The notes under the pieces are model-generated. The model saw nothing but the letters and a program-made list of their open reading frames with translations, did no database searches and had not been told where the DNA came from. The translations under genes were made by a program, and so were the position numbers. From contig CAJINV010000004.1 of NCBI GenBank assembly GCA_905178155.1, positions 94,969-158,968 on the forward strand: a stretch of DNA of 64,000 nt, written 5' to 3'. This DNA is from Amoebophrya sp. A120. Its lineage: Eukaryota; Sar; Dinophyceae; Syndiniales; Amoebophryaceae. Below are positions 24,101-36,200 of the stretch, piece by piece (within the stretch, counting starts at the first letter, position 1; every line of letters begins with the position of its first letter).

Positions 24101-27100
24101 AATCCCGGGTGCGCTCCTGACACCGTTTGCTACTGGCATCCCGCGGCGTTCCAAGCCCGCCCGCACAAGTTCGGCGACAACATGCAGAGCGTAGTTTCCT
24201 ACCCCTACGTGGACACAAACGATAATGCGGTGCCAGTTTCGCCGCCAAAATGGAGCGAACAAAGCGAAAGCGACAGCTCTGCGCATCAAGATGACACAGG
24301 AACTGCTTCTACTTCCGCGAACAAACAAGACGCCTTGAAGAAAATGGGATCTAGTGTCCCAGCTGAACTTGGCAAGAATGGCGAAAAAGTAAAAGGGTTT
24401 GTAGTGATAAAGGACTACGACCCCAGCAACGATCCCAGCCTTAGCTTCGAGCGCGCAGTATGCAAATATGAAGAAAACGAACAAGAAAAAGCGAGACCAC
24501 TGTTTCCAGGTGCGGGGCCCAACATCACGCCAATCAGGACCCGCGGGGACCTGGACTGGTTCCTGAACATTAAGCACAAGGAGAAACGCAAGACAAGCCA
24601 CAGTGGGCGAAAAAGAGGCAAGCCCGCCCACGATCTTACTGTGATAGAAGACTTGGATGCTTCTCCTGAGCAACAACCAAGCGTGGACGAGGACGACGCC
24701 AGATTCTCCAGTGCCCCGATAATCAAGGACGGAGATGCCGGCGACCTATTGGGGACGGAGAACGCAGAAGTGCGCCGCGAAGCTGGCACTAGTTCTACGA
24801 CGGAGAGAAACAACGACGCTCCTCTTCTTGACGCCTCGAAAATGGTGGAGGGGCGGGCTTTGCGGGAACAAAAGGAAAACCGAACGAAAGACGAGCACCT
24901 GGCAGAGGGCGAGAAGCCGCTACTGTATGTGCTGCTGGTGTCCAGCAAATTCTGCCAGGCCTGCACGCTGTTTCGCGAATTCTACTGCACCGCGAGCGTG
25001 CCGTACAACCGCCACCGCGTCAGCTTCGCGGAAGTGGACGTGGGGCGTTCTTACGGCCTGGCAGCCTCCCTAGTTGGAGAAAAACCACTTGTGCTTCCGA
25101 TGCTGTTGTACTTCGACCGGCACGGTACTCTGCTGGGGGACCATCGGAGCAGGCACCTCGCCATCACCACTGCCTCGGAATTCCGGGGCCAGTTGTCGGA
25201 CCAAATCCAGGAGGCCGAAGAGCGGGAGACCTTCGAGAAGGAGCAGGAGGCCAATGGCAAGTTGCCCCCCCGAAAGGTGGCGCACGACAGCGACGAGTCA
25301 GATAACGACGACGAATCGGCTCGCTTCGAAAGCGAGGGCCTGAGTGGACCCCCCGGCAACGCGGGGGCACGAGGGCCGACGCCGAGCGGAGGTCTCGGGC
25401 GGGCCACTCGCCCTACACCTGCGAAGCAGGCTTTTTTGGGTCCGAACGAGGAACTACAGCAGCCAGGACGGACAGAGGACACTGCAACAAGTGGACCAGG
25501 GGGCCAGCAACTGGGCCTGCGAGAGGCCGTTGCTCATGGAGAACCTCTTCCCCTGGCTACTTCGGGGGTTCCGAGCAGTTCCTCCTCATCTACGCCGGTT
25601 AACAGCAAAAATAGTGTGGCGGGTGCAGCGACTGGCACCGGCTCCACTGCGTCCAGCACAAATTCTGTTCGACCTCCACAAGGTGCTGCAGGGGCAGCAG
25701 GACGAGCAGCAGCTGCTGCAGGAGAAACAATGCAGCTCCCTAGTATGATAAGTCCGTCCAGCCCGACAACTCCGTCTCCGACATCACAGCCGGACGAGAA
25801 CCGCACGACAACAAAACCCGAAAAGAAAACCCTGTCGGGAGCCTTCCTTCGCAGCATCACCTCCTTGGTTCCCGCCCGGATCATGCGACGTTCGTCCACC
25901 TCGTCCGTTCGGGGAACACCGCGGACGTCCTCCCATCCAAGGCTCTTCCTCTCGCGATCCTCGTCTGGACGAGAAGAGAGTTGCGAGTCCGGTCCGGGTA
26001 TGATGGGCGGCAAGAAACCGGGTCGCGATAAGAAAAGTTCAGGATGTGCTTCTAAGTCCGCGAACACGGCGGGAAAGGGCTCCTCTGTACTGTTGGGCAC
26101 CTCGCAGAAAGTAGCCTGCCAGTTGACAAAAGGCATCGCGGGGGTAGACGCTTGTGACGGAGCCAACGCGTACAAAACCGTGACTACGATCCACCGGTTG
26201 CGAACCGAGGACCGCGAGGCGGCTGCGCAGTTTCTCGAAAGGCAGGTCGAGCAAAGGCTGCTGTCGAAAAAGCGGAGCACGGACGGGCCGGTCTCCGCAA
26301 AAGTTTTTTTGGAGCAGGACCTGGAGTCCTTTCGCATCGACGAGAACGGCGAGAGGCACGTGCGGACTGTTCTAGCATGCCCCCAAGCGTGTCCCGAGGG
26401 TAAAATGGAGGTAGACGAGGGCGCGGGAACAAACAGGGGCAGGCTCGTGTTCATCTCTCCGGGCACAACGGACGTTCCCGAAGCCGGGCCCGCCGACACG
26501 CCCTGTCTGCGGAGAGAAACCTGGGCCAACTGCGTGCATGTTCTGTTTGCCGAAAATGTCTACCGCAAAGCTCTCCAGCTGCTGCTGACGTCACTCGATC
26601 ACGATTCGTTGCGCAAAAATGCACTTTCGGCCGTCGACAAGCGGCAGATACTGATGGCGAAAGTGCAGTTGCTGGAACGTCAGTGCCGCAACAAGGGAGC
26701 GGAGAAGAAGAAGGGGAAGTGTGGAAACAAAAAGAAAACAAACAAGAAGGGCACCACGGTGACGCTTGCCCGCAACTTTGAAAACAACAACGATGACGAG
26801 GGCGTCGACTCTACGGAAACAGAGGGCGCGGAGGAGAAAAAGAAAAAGGAGAAGAAGCCGCCGTACGCGTTTAGCGGAACCATCCGTCGCACCCTGGAAA
26901 CGCAAATCAAAGACAGTCAGATTCACGTCTATGGCGGCAACCGGTCCTCGTTCCTGGCGTCGCAGATGCGCGACCGCGGCTTAGACGCTCGGCAGGCAAA
27001 GACTCGCCGCGTGTACGCAGATCAGCTATTGCGCGACATCTGGCCGGGCCTGAATGCGAACCACGAACCGGAAGTGCCAGGGGAAACATCACCGGACGCC

Positions 27101-27763
27101 GACGGTAGTACCGGGGAGCGAGCAAGCTGCTGCCCGGACGGAGCTGCTTCCAGCAGCGACCGCTTCAAGCCAGCCACGTTGAGTTCGGAACAGGAGGAAC
27201 AAAAGAAAGCCTTGCTGAAGGAAAAGTTCATGGTGCTGCCCGTCATGCATCCGGATGGGCGGTGCGGACGCCCCATAGCCGTCATCGATGTTGTCGAAAA
27301 ACGCCGCGCCGTAGCCTGCCAAGTCGAGTGGTTCGCTCGCATCTACAACCACATCGGGAAGTCGAGAAGCTCGATGTACGTGATGCTGTGTGAGCACCGG
27401 CACACCACTGACCTGGCGAACCAGATCGGGGATATCTTGAGCTGGGAACGCGAGATCTTTGACGGCGCACGCGGGGACTACAGGTTGCTGTGCATGCGCC
27501 CGCCCCCGGCGCCACTGGGTGACGTCATGCTTCGCGAACGGCTTACGGACATCATTTCCATCTGCTTCTGCCTCGATCGCGACCCCCAGGACCAGGCCAA
27601 AGCGATCCAGGAACATTGTGAGGAAGTAGACGAGGACGACGATGACGACGACGACGACCCGTCTCCCCCCGCCACGAGAGACGAGAACGACAAAGAATCT
27701 GGAGGCACCGCTGGGGAAGCATCGCCGGCGCAAGATCGACAAGCAAGTACTTACTTCTTTTAA
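21108..27763 (+). CDS. GAF / PAS-like / thioredoxin-like multidomain protein, 1796 aa
   Basis: Exons 21108-21266, 21631-21920, 22215-22571, 22889-22959 and 23250-27763 total 5391 nt (1797 codons). A hydrophobic stretch (about aa 81-113) may be a membrane anchor. A GAF domain (about aa 205-340) is split by two elements. Once joined it reads QWFKSAIGLG, SFCAHTLL, YVPDATQD, NPLVRND and LGALCILDTIPR, the standard order of the sensor-type GAF family. A PAS-like block follows (about aa 461-575), then a thioredoxin-like fold with FCQAC and an LPML strand (about aa 848-945). The rest is low complexity, with Lys-rich stretches near 26700 and 26830, a conserved-looking C-terminal block (27229-27600) and an Asp-rich tail. 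Likely a cytosolic or membrane-tethered sensor; ligand unknown. The start is the first in-frame ATG after a stop at 21019, and more 5' exons are possible. Confidence 0.8.
21267..21625. mobile_element. Diverged introner element, family A
   Basis: Left TATTCATTGCAAATATGTTT, right AAACATGTTTGCAAATGATA. TSD CCCGG/CCTGT. Join CCC CGG|GCC GCA in frame. Confidence 0.65.
21921..22209. mobile_element. Introner element, family A
   Basis: Left TATGCATTGCAAATATGTCT, right AGACAAATTTGCATTTGATA. Exact TSD ACTTC. The intron is 294 nt without an in-frame stop, so retention would also be readable. Confidence 0.9.
22572..22883. mobile_element. Introner element, family C variant, inside the GAF domain
   Basis: Left TATTACAATGAAAAATGCCC, right GGGGGTACTTTTCACTGTAATA. 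TSD GAGGT/GAGGC. Excision joins TAREV to SFCAHT. Confidence 0.92.
22960..23244. mobile_element. Introner element, family A, inside the GAF domain
   Basis: Left TATCAAATGCAAAAGTGTCT, right AGACATATTTGCAATCCATA. Exact TSD GGACC. Excision joins PDATQD to RRFCYNP. Confidence 0.94.
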
Positions 27764-28479
27764 GCACAACTACAACTAGCCTTCTGAGCAGTAGCTACTA
27801 CGTGCATGTATTTGTACTACTTATCTATCTCCAGCCTGCTTCGATAATATGCGGCTGTTTCGTCGGATGTGCCTCGCGGGACCAAACAGTAGGCCTGAGA
27901 GCATTTGTTCCGTCGGAGCTCTGCTTTGAGCAAGAACCCTGAGGACCACACCTCTGACCCACTTTGTTGTTGAAGTAGAGGCTGCATCAATTTTTTGCTG
28001 CTACAACCAAGGCAGGGACAACAGCATGTTGGAGTTGGACTGATGAAAGTACTATGAAAGATCATAAACAACTGGAACAAGAAGAAGTGTGACTACATTC
28101 ACCAGGGCGCCGCCGCATTGGTGAGGGTGATAACGACGACAACGACGACACCATGCAAGCTTATCGCAGCAAAATCTGGAGCAGGACCAAACAGTAACAC
28201 ATTTGATTTAAGTACAAATGCATGACGAAGTGATGCCAGTCCCAGTTTCGGCTTTGCATCTTCTTACTTGTTGTAGCTCATGAAGAATCAATGCAGATGA
28301 TGAGCGCGGAGATCGTGCTTTCTTCTTTTTCGAGTCGGACCGACGTGCAGATAACTTCGATGTCGATCAAAGAAGAGGTATCATACTTGATGTCAAAATT
28401 ATCTGCAGACCAATTGACTGGTGTTGTGTTCTCTCCCAAATTTTTTGTGGCGATACTCGGCAGAGCCCTGACCATGGAG
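27764..28479. other. Intergenic stretch
   Basis: No gene I can support. A short CGACGACAACGACGACAC run at 28126-28152. The frame at 28291 (MQMMSAEIVLSSFSS) overlaps the start of the next exon in another phase. Confidence 0.4.
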
Positions 28480-28802
28480 GTGTCAGGCAACGTCAGGCGG
28501 CGCAAGAAGAGCCGCTTTCCGAGGGGGCGAAATGCAGTGATGTTGACGCCGAGCTGCTGGCCCAGGAACTCGAGACGAAACTGCGGCTAGAGCCTACCCC
28601 CGAAACGAGCCAAGTTGGGGTCCAGCAAACTGTGCGAGGTGATCTCACAAGCGCAAACCTGAAGCTTCTAGGCAACAGCTTCGGCCACCCGAAGATGCGG
28701 AACTTCCTCTCCGGCGTTGATGCTGCAGACAGTGAGGACAATGACGAACGGTCTTATATCCCAGCGAAAAACATGAAAGAAACTACCGTGCCACATTTGT
28801 AA
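28480..28802 (+). CDS. Probable terminal exon of an unrecognised protein
   Basis: A frame without its own ATG runs through this stretch to TAA at 28800-28802. It reads QRQAAQEEPLSEGAK, then DVDAELLAQELETKLRL, then LKLLGNSFGHPKMRNFL, and ends near KETTVPHL. It is charged, helical in character and unlike the low-information frames around it. The frame st open upstream to about 28390, so the exon start is not fixed. No domain is recognised. It could be the 3' end of a small gene or part of the following exons. Confidence 0.4.
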
Positions 28803-28918
28803 CTACACGAAAAAGAACATCAAATAGTACGCATAACAAAATCTTCATCTTTGCCCGTGCATCCCTAGAAGTGTTCTTGGAGATAAGTACAGCACGCTAG
28901 CTCTTTTTTTCCAGTGGG

Positions 28919-31466
28919 ATGTCTTTCGCGTCGTTCAGGGATATTCCGGATAACAATGGGATGGGAACTGCTATCAAACTGAAGACCTTCTTTCCTCCCG
29001 ACTCAGAAATAAATGTTTGTATTGCAGCTACGCCAACGAATACTACTGGTTCTTTGTGGCCACCTTGTACTATGTATCATTATCGCACTCACAATGTCGC
29101 TTCTGCGCGGCCTGCATTGTGGGAACGATTGAAAAAGGCACAATCGACGCAGTTCTTGTTTGGTCATCTGGTAACCAAAGCGTGCCCTTGCGCTCGCAAG
29201 AGCGCTCTTTGCGAGATGCCCATCCATCGCAAACGCAGCGCGAAGGCTTTGCCGTTGCCATATGGGAGGATCTCGAGGGTATGCAACCACTCGCAAAATC
29301 GGGCAACTCCAATGCGGTTTTGCCGCCAGAGGGTGGATTTCGGACAAGTTGGCTCATTTTTTGAAAAAGTAAAAAAAGATGCGCAGTCAGATCGGGGAGA
29401 AGGGTAAAAAAAGGACTTTTTCGGCTCCGCCCGATCTGATTCCGAAGAAAGAAGCCCGATGATTGGGCTGCGCGCGATGCTGTGGCGCGTTTGGTAGCAG
29501 AAAACGCGTCACCTCCGGGCCGCCGCGGCCGATCTGCATCCAAAAAAAGAGAACAAAAAAAAGCGCACTTTTTTGCAGAATATAATGGGCCCAAAAAATC
29601 GACCGATTTTCTGCAGTGCCCAAAAGCCGATAAGCATCCGAAAAACGGTTTTTTTTGCAAAATAGAAGACCCGATCTGAAATGGCCGGCAAAAGAAGGCT
29701 TTCAAATTTGTCCGAGGTCCCGCGCCATCGGGATTGGAGGAGAAAAAATGGTACTCAGATCCTGCGGAGGCGTGTCCACACCCCACGGCTTTCGACCTCT
29801 GTGAGGGTCACAATTCGAAGCCCTCTTTCCGATTGGAAATGGTCGATTTGGGCGGCCCAAAAGGGCTGCCGGAAATGAAGAAAATTGTGTAACTTTTTGA
29901 AGTTTGTGCATTTTACCTGGCCAGCGTGCCTTCGTGTAAGTATAACGCTACGCGCGACGGCGTAGTGGCCTGCAGAAAAGGCTACTTTTTTCAACGGGCA
30001 TCGAAAGGATGCCCCGATGCGAAATAGCCGGGCTTCGCCTTCAATGCTTATCGCACGCAGGAGCCTGCGGGCCGCCGCGGGCGACAGTAGTTGTCCGCGG
30101 CCCTTTAGGGTCGCGGGGAAGTGGTGGAGCGATAAGCTTTGAAGGCGAATCCGGAAGCCCCCGATGACCCGAACAGGTCAGGGCCAGGGGTCAGCTCGAA
30201 CAAGGCTGGCGGGCCTTCGCGCTGGCTAGATGTTCGCGCACGCTTTTGGTTACCTGCATTGTGGGAACGATTGAAAAAGGCACAATCGACGCAGTTCTTG
30301 ATCTTGTTTGGTCATATTAACGTCGATATTGAACCAGAGCAGAGAAAACACCACAACGATAGTACTTGTCTTCAGGCCAAAGTTGCAGGACGCGGCTCCT
30401 AGTTAGTAGGGCCCGAAACGAAAGCTCTTCTTTGCCTTCGCTTGCTACTCTGCAGCAGACTGTGCTGGCCGACGCAACCCCTGTGTCGTTGTCTTTGTAG
30501 CTGCGGTCGGTTATTTAACTCCAAGGTGTGATCACGGTCATGTGAAGCCAATCCTATCACGCAGCGCAACGCGACCTCAGTATGATGGAATAGCACTTCC
30601 AATTCATGTTGCACCCCTGAATGAAATAAGCAAAAATCTTCCGAATCACTGGAACAACAAGAAACACGCACGCTGCGCCTTTCTGCTGTCGGGGGGTGGT
30701 TGTCACTTTGATACACGGCACTTCGGGTTTATGGAAGCGTCAGAATTGAAATCGTCAAAGTTGAAATAGTTTGCGATGCATAAAATGCTAGACGCAAAGT
30801 CAAAGTGCCTGTCTTGCAGAGCAGCCAACTGAGGCCGATTATAATCCTGTTTGGGGTGTGAGACAGAGCTGCTAAAATAGCATGACAAAAGCTGTTTCCT
30901 CTGCCCAAACAGAATGACAAATTGGATTTCCATGCTGCCAAAATTTGTCATGCGCCACTTGCAAACTGGGCTCCAGCTGGTATCGCTTTTTTGCATTACA
31001 GATTATTTCAACTTTGACGATTTCGATCCTGACATCCCCATATGGTACGGAAAGCAGTGAATCGGCTTCCAGTGGAGAACAGCAGTTTCAAGTGGTACTC
31101 AAGGAAAAAAAATTTGCTAGTGTATGTCTGTCATGAACTGCAAAAGTATCGTACTCGTATAAATGCATTACAAATTTCCTCAGCATGATGAAAAATAATG
31201 CGGATTTACCTTAAGAAAAAGATGTAATGCAGGATTGCAATAGTACGAGTGCGGTACTTTTGCACAGGATATCTGTGAAGATGCAGAAAATGCAGGCGAG
31301 TTTGTTACAATGTTGCCAAACCAGCAGAGCCACGAAATCAAATCACGACAGTCATCTTTTCACAGCACTGTGTGTCCTCGTGACGCAAAACAATGTTGTC
31401 ATGCTGTCAGCCCAAGAAAGTTATTTTACCACACTAGCACTGTTTTTTTTTTTGGATAAGGAGAGC
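28919..31466 (+). CDS. Unrecognised gene in pieces around a foldback insert
   Basis: One frame opens at ATG 28919 (MSFASFRDIPDNN) and runs to the repeat encoding ALWERLKKAQSTQFL at 29111-29167. The second copy of that repeat (30253-30315) continues as INVDIEPEQ. Between them lies a foldback element. Further exons are 30719-30729, 31048-31131 and 31277-~31466, separated by three introner elements. The last two elements keep a frame reading VRKAVNRLPVENSSFKWY, then LLVYVCEDAENAGEFV. A different frame near 29030 (ANEYYWFFVATLYY) is hydrophobic and follows a TTGCAG acceptor, so which frame is used there is open. No family recognised. The exon chain between 30402 and 30719 is not resolved. Confidence 0.35.
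29111..30315. mobile_element. Foldback element flanked by a 57-63-bp direct repeat
   Basis: The direct repeat (CCTGCATTGTGGGAACGATT..) lies at 29111-29167 and 30253-30315; the second copy carries 6 extra bases. The inside ends pair: GGTAACCAAAGCGTGC at 29170 and GCACGCTTTTGGTTACC near 30238. A second hairpin (GGCTTCGCCTTCAATGCTTA..) lies at 30030-30160. No transposase-like frame. Confidence 0.85.
30538..30713. mobile_element. Introner element, family C-like
   Basis: Right end GGTGGTTGTCACTTTGATA; exact TSD CACGG (30533-30537, 30714-30718). The left end is decayed. Confidence 0.55.
30730..31042. mobile_element. Introner element, family D
   Basis: Left TATGGAAGCGTCAGAATTGA, right GATCCTGACATCCCCATA. 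TSD GGGTT/TGGTA. Leaves an 11-nt exon between it and the previous element. Confidence 0.75.
31132..31271. mobile_element. Introner element, family B
   Basis: Left CATGAACTGCAAAAGTATCG, right GCGGTACTTTTGCACAGGATA. Exact TSD TCTGT. Near-duplicate of the copy at 16256. Confidence 0.88.
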
Positions 31467-33232
31467 TGCTTGCGCACTGTTTCAACCTGGAACGCCCGGG
31501 AGGGTGAGGGGCACCGGGAAAATCTCACAAAGAAACAGCTTTGAGGCTGAGCTATAGCGCTTTTCGATTTTCCCTCTTGTCTCCTTCAGATTTTGCTTGA
31601 TTTTGTTCACTAGCTTTTACTATATAAATATTATGTCTATATTCTACATGTACTTTTTACATGAAGATGGATCTGACTTCTGGCAATACAGCCCGATCTA
31701 TTTTTTGCGGTATATTACCTATGTATCATCGATATTGTTTAGTAAAACGCACTTGAAGTACTACTTACCGAATTCCTAATGGGGTGAGATATTAACATGC
31801 CGCTGCAGGAGCGCTTTGTTTTGCTTTTTCAACTATAATTTGGTCAGTAATTCAGATTTACTATTCTCCATATTAATATGTTGTTCCGGTAGGGCCAGTA
31901 GAGTGGGCTCCACGGAACAAGAGGCGGTATGTAAAAATCCAGTACATTATAGTTAGTTTCAGTGAAGCTAAACGTTAGTGATTATTCTTGCGCTCGCCTT
32001 ATTCAGCAGTCTCGAGCGATTAATTCAATAATTCGGAGGCCCACTAAATGATTACACATTTACATCCGACACGTGGTTGCGTGTGGTTTCGACGAAGCCT
32101 CAGACGATCATTTTTACCCTTTTCCTTTTTTATCGATGATTACTTCGCCTTTTCTATCATATAGTAGTACCTCTTCATCTTCATTCCCAGCCACAGCAGC
32201 ATGCAACCCGCCTACCTGGTGGAGAGAAGTAACGCGCGGCGCCACAGTTTTTTTCTGCGAACTTTGATCTGATCTGAGCGATCGCGTGCTGGTTCTCACT
32301 GAAGATATTGTGAAGACAAGTACACATACGTGACCAGTGAGAACGTGGCTGGGCGCTTCAGTGTTGAGTGTGGCAGCAACAACTTTAATTATTGGTGAAG
32401 AGCTGACGCGTGACTTAGTTCGTAGTTTTCTTGTGAAGAATGCGAACTTTCCATAACCATACTCATTGATCCAGTAGTTGTAGAGTGTGTAGTTGTACTT
32501 CTAGGCATTTTCATGAACGCAAAAAGGAGCGTCAATCTATGAGAGCGACTGCGTAAATTAGTCTGATAAATTTTACAAAAAAGAGGCACTTTTTTGAGTA
32601 TTGTTATAATCTATCTCGTTTGATGAATATGCCTGCTTAATTTGATTTTGTGTTTATTCTTTGTGTTAAAGCCTTTTCTCCTTCTGCTTTGATATCGCGA
32701 CAAGGAAAAGGAATGACCACAGGAAATTAAGAATTTCTGCGAAAATACAAAAAAACGATCGAGGCGCTTTGCGTTTTTTTGGGAACATGCCACATATATC
32801 ACTGCTCGACTTTCTTTCTCTGTTTGCGAAAATGTCAAAATCAACGCATAATGATACACAATGGAATGGATGACTCCAATCTTCATGGAGACATGACAGG
32901 AGCAGTCTGGTGTGACGCAATCAATCAGTTGTTTCAGTTGTGTCAGTCGTCATGGCAAATCACAAACATCATCCCTCCGCCCTTAGAAGAACATGTGTTA
33001 CGTATTGATTCGGTTCTGGGAGTGAATCAAAGTCGATCGAATAATATCAAGGCGTAAGAAAGGTCACCGGGGTTCTGTAATGTAAGGATAAGAACAAGCA
33101 CCAGATTAATCATGAAAAAACAAAAAAGATTCATAATTAAGAAAAAATTAGATCGATTTAAGATAAAACTAGATGTCGAATCAAGAAAAAAAGTTATGAT
33201 ATCATTCTCGAAATAAAATTCCGTGTTGAATT
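31467..33232. other. Gene-free AT-rich stretch
   Basis: Only short frames and homopolymer runs; no element ends or protein motifs recognised. Confidence 0.5.
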
Positions 33233-36200
33233 ATGATTCCGAAAGTGGTTTTTGTCGTCGTCCGTTGCTCTGAAGACATTTCCTGGCTGCGCGAGCTCGT
33301 GCCTCTATTTTCTTCTTCTGAAGGAGCGCCGCCTGCTGCGGCACAGCAGCAGGAGGTCGTGCACGGGAAGTCGTCGAGGAACTACAAGTGCCAGGAGGCT
33401 AATTTTTATACTTCATCGGGGCCTCGCAGCTCCTGCCAACACGACGATCTTCTGGACCGTCAAGAGAACCAAGGCGAGAACACTACGCAAAATGAAACTA
33501 GTAGAACAACACCGCCTGAAGATATGTTGGAACCGTCAGGATTGAAATCGTCAAAGTTGAAACAATTTCTCATGCAGAAATGGCAAGGGGTGAAATTGTG
33601 TCGCTCTTGCAGGGATGGCAACTGAGGCCGGCTGTAAGCCTGTTTCTTTTGGGTCGTCTGCGATAGAGCTGCTAAAGTAGCATGACAAAAGACGCCTTTT
33701 GTCCCTAAACAGCATGACAAACTGGATTTAGACGGTGCCGAAATTTGTCATGCACCGCTTAGAAATTGGGCTTCCAACTGGTATCGATTTTATGCATTAC
33801 ACTTTGTCGATTTCAAACCTGACACTCCCATACCTGATGTGGTGGACGTATGGCCCACCATCACGACGGGGGAGGACGAGGATCTTCCAACGGAGGGATC
33901 AAAAACACGACGACGAGATGAAAGAACGAATGGTCGTCTGCACAAAAATATGCATCGCAAATGTTTCTGGGTCTGGAAAAATGCAAATTTGTCATGCGTG
34001 TCTCACATGACAGTTGAATCTGTAATGCACGAGCAGGAAAAAAGGCTCACCTTGCCGGTCATGCAAAAGTGCAGTTTGCCATGCGGAAAGCGAAGCACAA
34101 AGGAGCGGCCCACAAACTTGTCATGCGAGGCAGCGTATTGCAATAGATTATAGATACGCCCACCATTTTTAGCAAACTAACATCACAAGTTTCCAGACCC
34201 AGACACATTGATTTGCATTTGATAAAAAACCAAGCGAAGGTGTGAGTTCGTGTGGCCTTGTTGTTGTGGAGAAGTGCGGGCGAGGTGGGGAAGGGGCTAT
34301 CAAAAGGAAGCATCCCCTCTCCCCATATCAAAACGAGACTTGTGATGCTAGATTTCCGTACACAAATCAGATTTGTCTTGCAGTAGAGGACTGAGGCGAG
34401 AGGTTTTGCTTGGTGTTGTAGGCACCTAGCATGGCAAATGTCTACGCTGTAAGCCCAACAGCATCACAAACAGCCTACAGAATGCGGTGGAATCTGTGGA
34501 CTTGCCTTCTCGCAAGACAGACGGGATCTGCGGCCACAATTCTGCATCGCAAATTTTCAGACGGATGCGTTTTCGATATGGGGAGGTGCAATTTTTCCTC
34601 ACAATAGGGGCCGAACCGGTAGCAGGACCACCAGGAGCACAAGAACCAGGTAGAAGATCTTCCCGCCAGAGAATAAATTACGCGTCAAGTACTAGAAGAG
34701 GTGGTGATAAAAAGCCACCAGCTGCGTCGATCGTCGTCGCTCCGCACTGCCGCCTGGAGTTTGACGATCGCAACCTGTCTCACAGCACGGACGAGGCAAG
34801 CGGGTACCTGACCTACATTCTCCAAGCGTGGCCCCAATTTCCGGAGTGGGTGGCTTTTCTGCAAGCGCGAGAGCCGAAGCGGGGCGACTCCCTGGGCGTG
34901 GGCTACACTTCCAGGCTAGAGCACCTTTTGAAGCGATTTGGGAGCATCCGTTTTTTGGGGTCAGCGGCCTCAGCTGCGCGGCCTCCACCTTCGCTGCATG
35001 AGCGGAAGCAGACTGCTGGAGAGGAGGAAGCCGAAGCTGAAGCTCAAGCTGAAAAAAGAACTACTCGCGAGGAGGAGGTGGACCAGCACTTTGATAAAAA
35101 TTCAACTTCGACGTTTTCCTACCTGCCACTCACGATGTTCTACCAGACTGCCTCCTTCTTTATGCCTTGTACATTTAAAGAAGTTCTTCAAGTTGTACGG
35201 CGCGCACTAGTTCTTGTACTATGGAACGCATCACAAATAATTTGTTCAGCGGAGAGGAAATATAATCAACTTTGTCATGCTGCCGCTGGTGCTGCTGGAC
35301 AATTGATACAACGAAGAGTGCGGTACTTTGCGCAGGTGGATATTCTTTCGCAAACGGCAGTTTCCTGGCTGGTGTTGGAATTTGGCGCAGCAGATCTGTC
35401 GCGAGTTCGCAGTTCAAAATTTCTCGTCGCCGTTGTCCACGACTATTGCGTCATCTACAACGTTTTCTAGTACAACTTCAAAGGTCGTTGGCATCAAGGG
35501 TCGTGCTGAAAGAGAAGTTGACATCAAGGGTCGTGCAACATCTGATGAAAGAGAAGTAGAAATACCAATACCTCCAAGACGTCGAACAAGCTACTTCCCA
35601 AGACCGGTCTCGTCAGAAGTAGATGTTGGCGTTGCTCTTGCACCACCAGAGAACAGGGTGGATCTTCACCTAGAACTACAGCACGACGACCGCGAGGGGG
35701 AGCCTTATCGTGAGGAAAAATCCCCCCTCCCCTTATTGAAAGCGCATCCATCTGAAAATTTGTGATGCAGATTTGTGACCACAAATCGCGTCTTTCTTGC
35801 AAGAAGGCAAGTCCAGGCTGCCCGGCACGTTATGCGGGCGATTTGTAATGCTGCAGGGCCTACAGGGCAGCCGTCTACCATGCTAGGCGCCTACGCCAAA
35901 AGGTCCCTACCTAGGCTTGCGAGCTGCGTGCAGTGCTCTACTGCAACACAGATTTGATTTGTGTACTGCGATACAGCATCACAAATTTCGTTTTCGATAT
36001 GGGGTGGGGGCTTTTTTCACTTTGATAAGCCTTGTCCCGAGTTTTCCGTCGCCGATTACGCAGGGGCCCAGTTTGCGGTGTATCAAATGTAAAAATGTCT
36101 GGGTCTGGAAGAATGCGACTTGTAATGCTGAATCTGAAGCATGCAAAAATCTGTGTTGCATGATTACCAAAAGTCGTCCAGTTTTGACCAAGTCTGGCGC

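Noticed and set aside
23540-24676. 378-residue minus-strand frame opposite the GAF protein
   Set aside because: A shadow of a GC-rich coding exon; the plus strand carries the recognisable domains.
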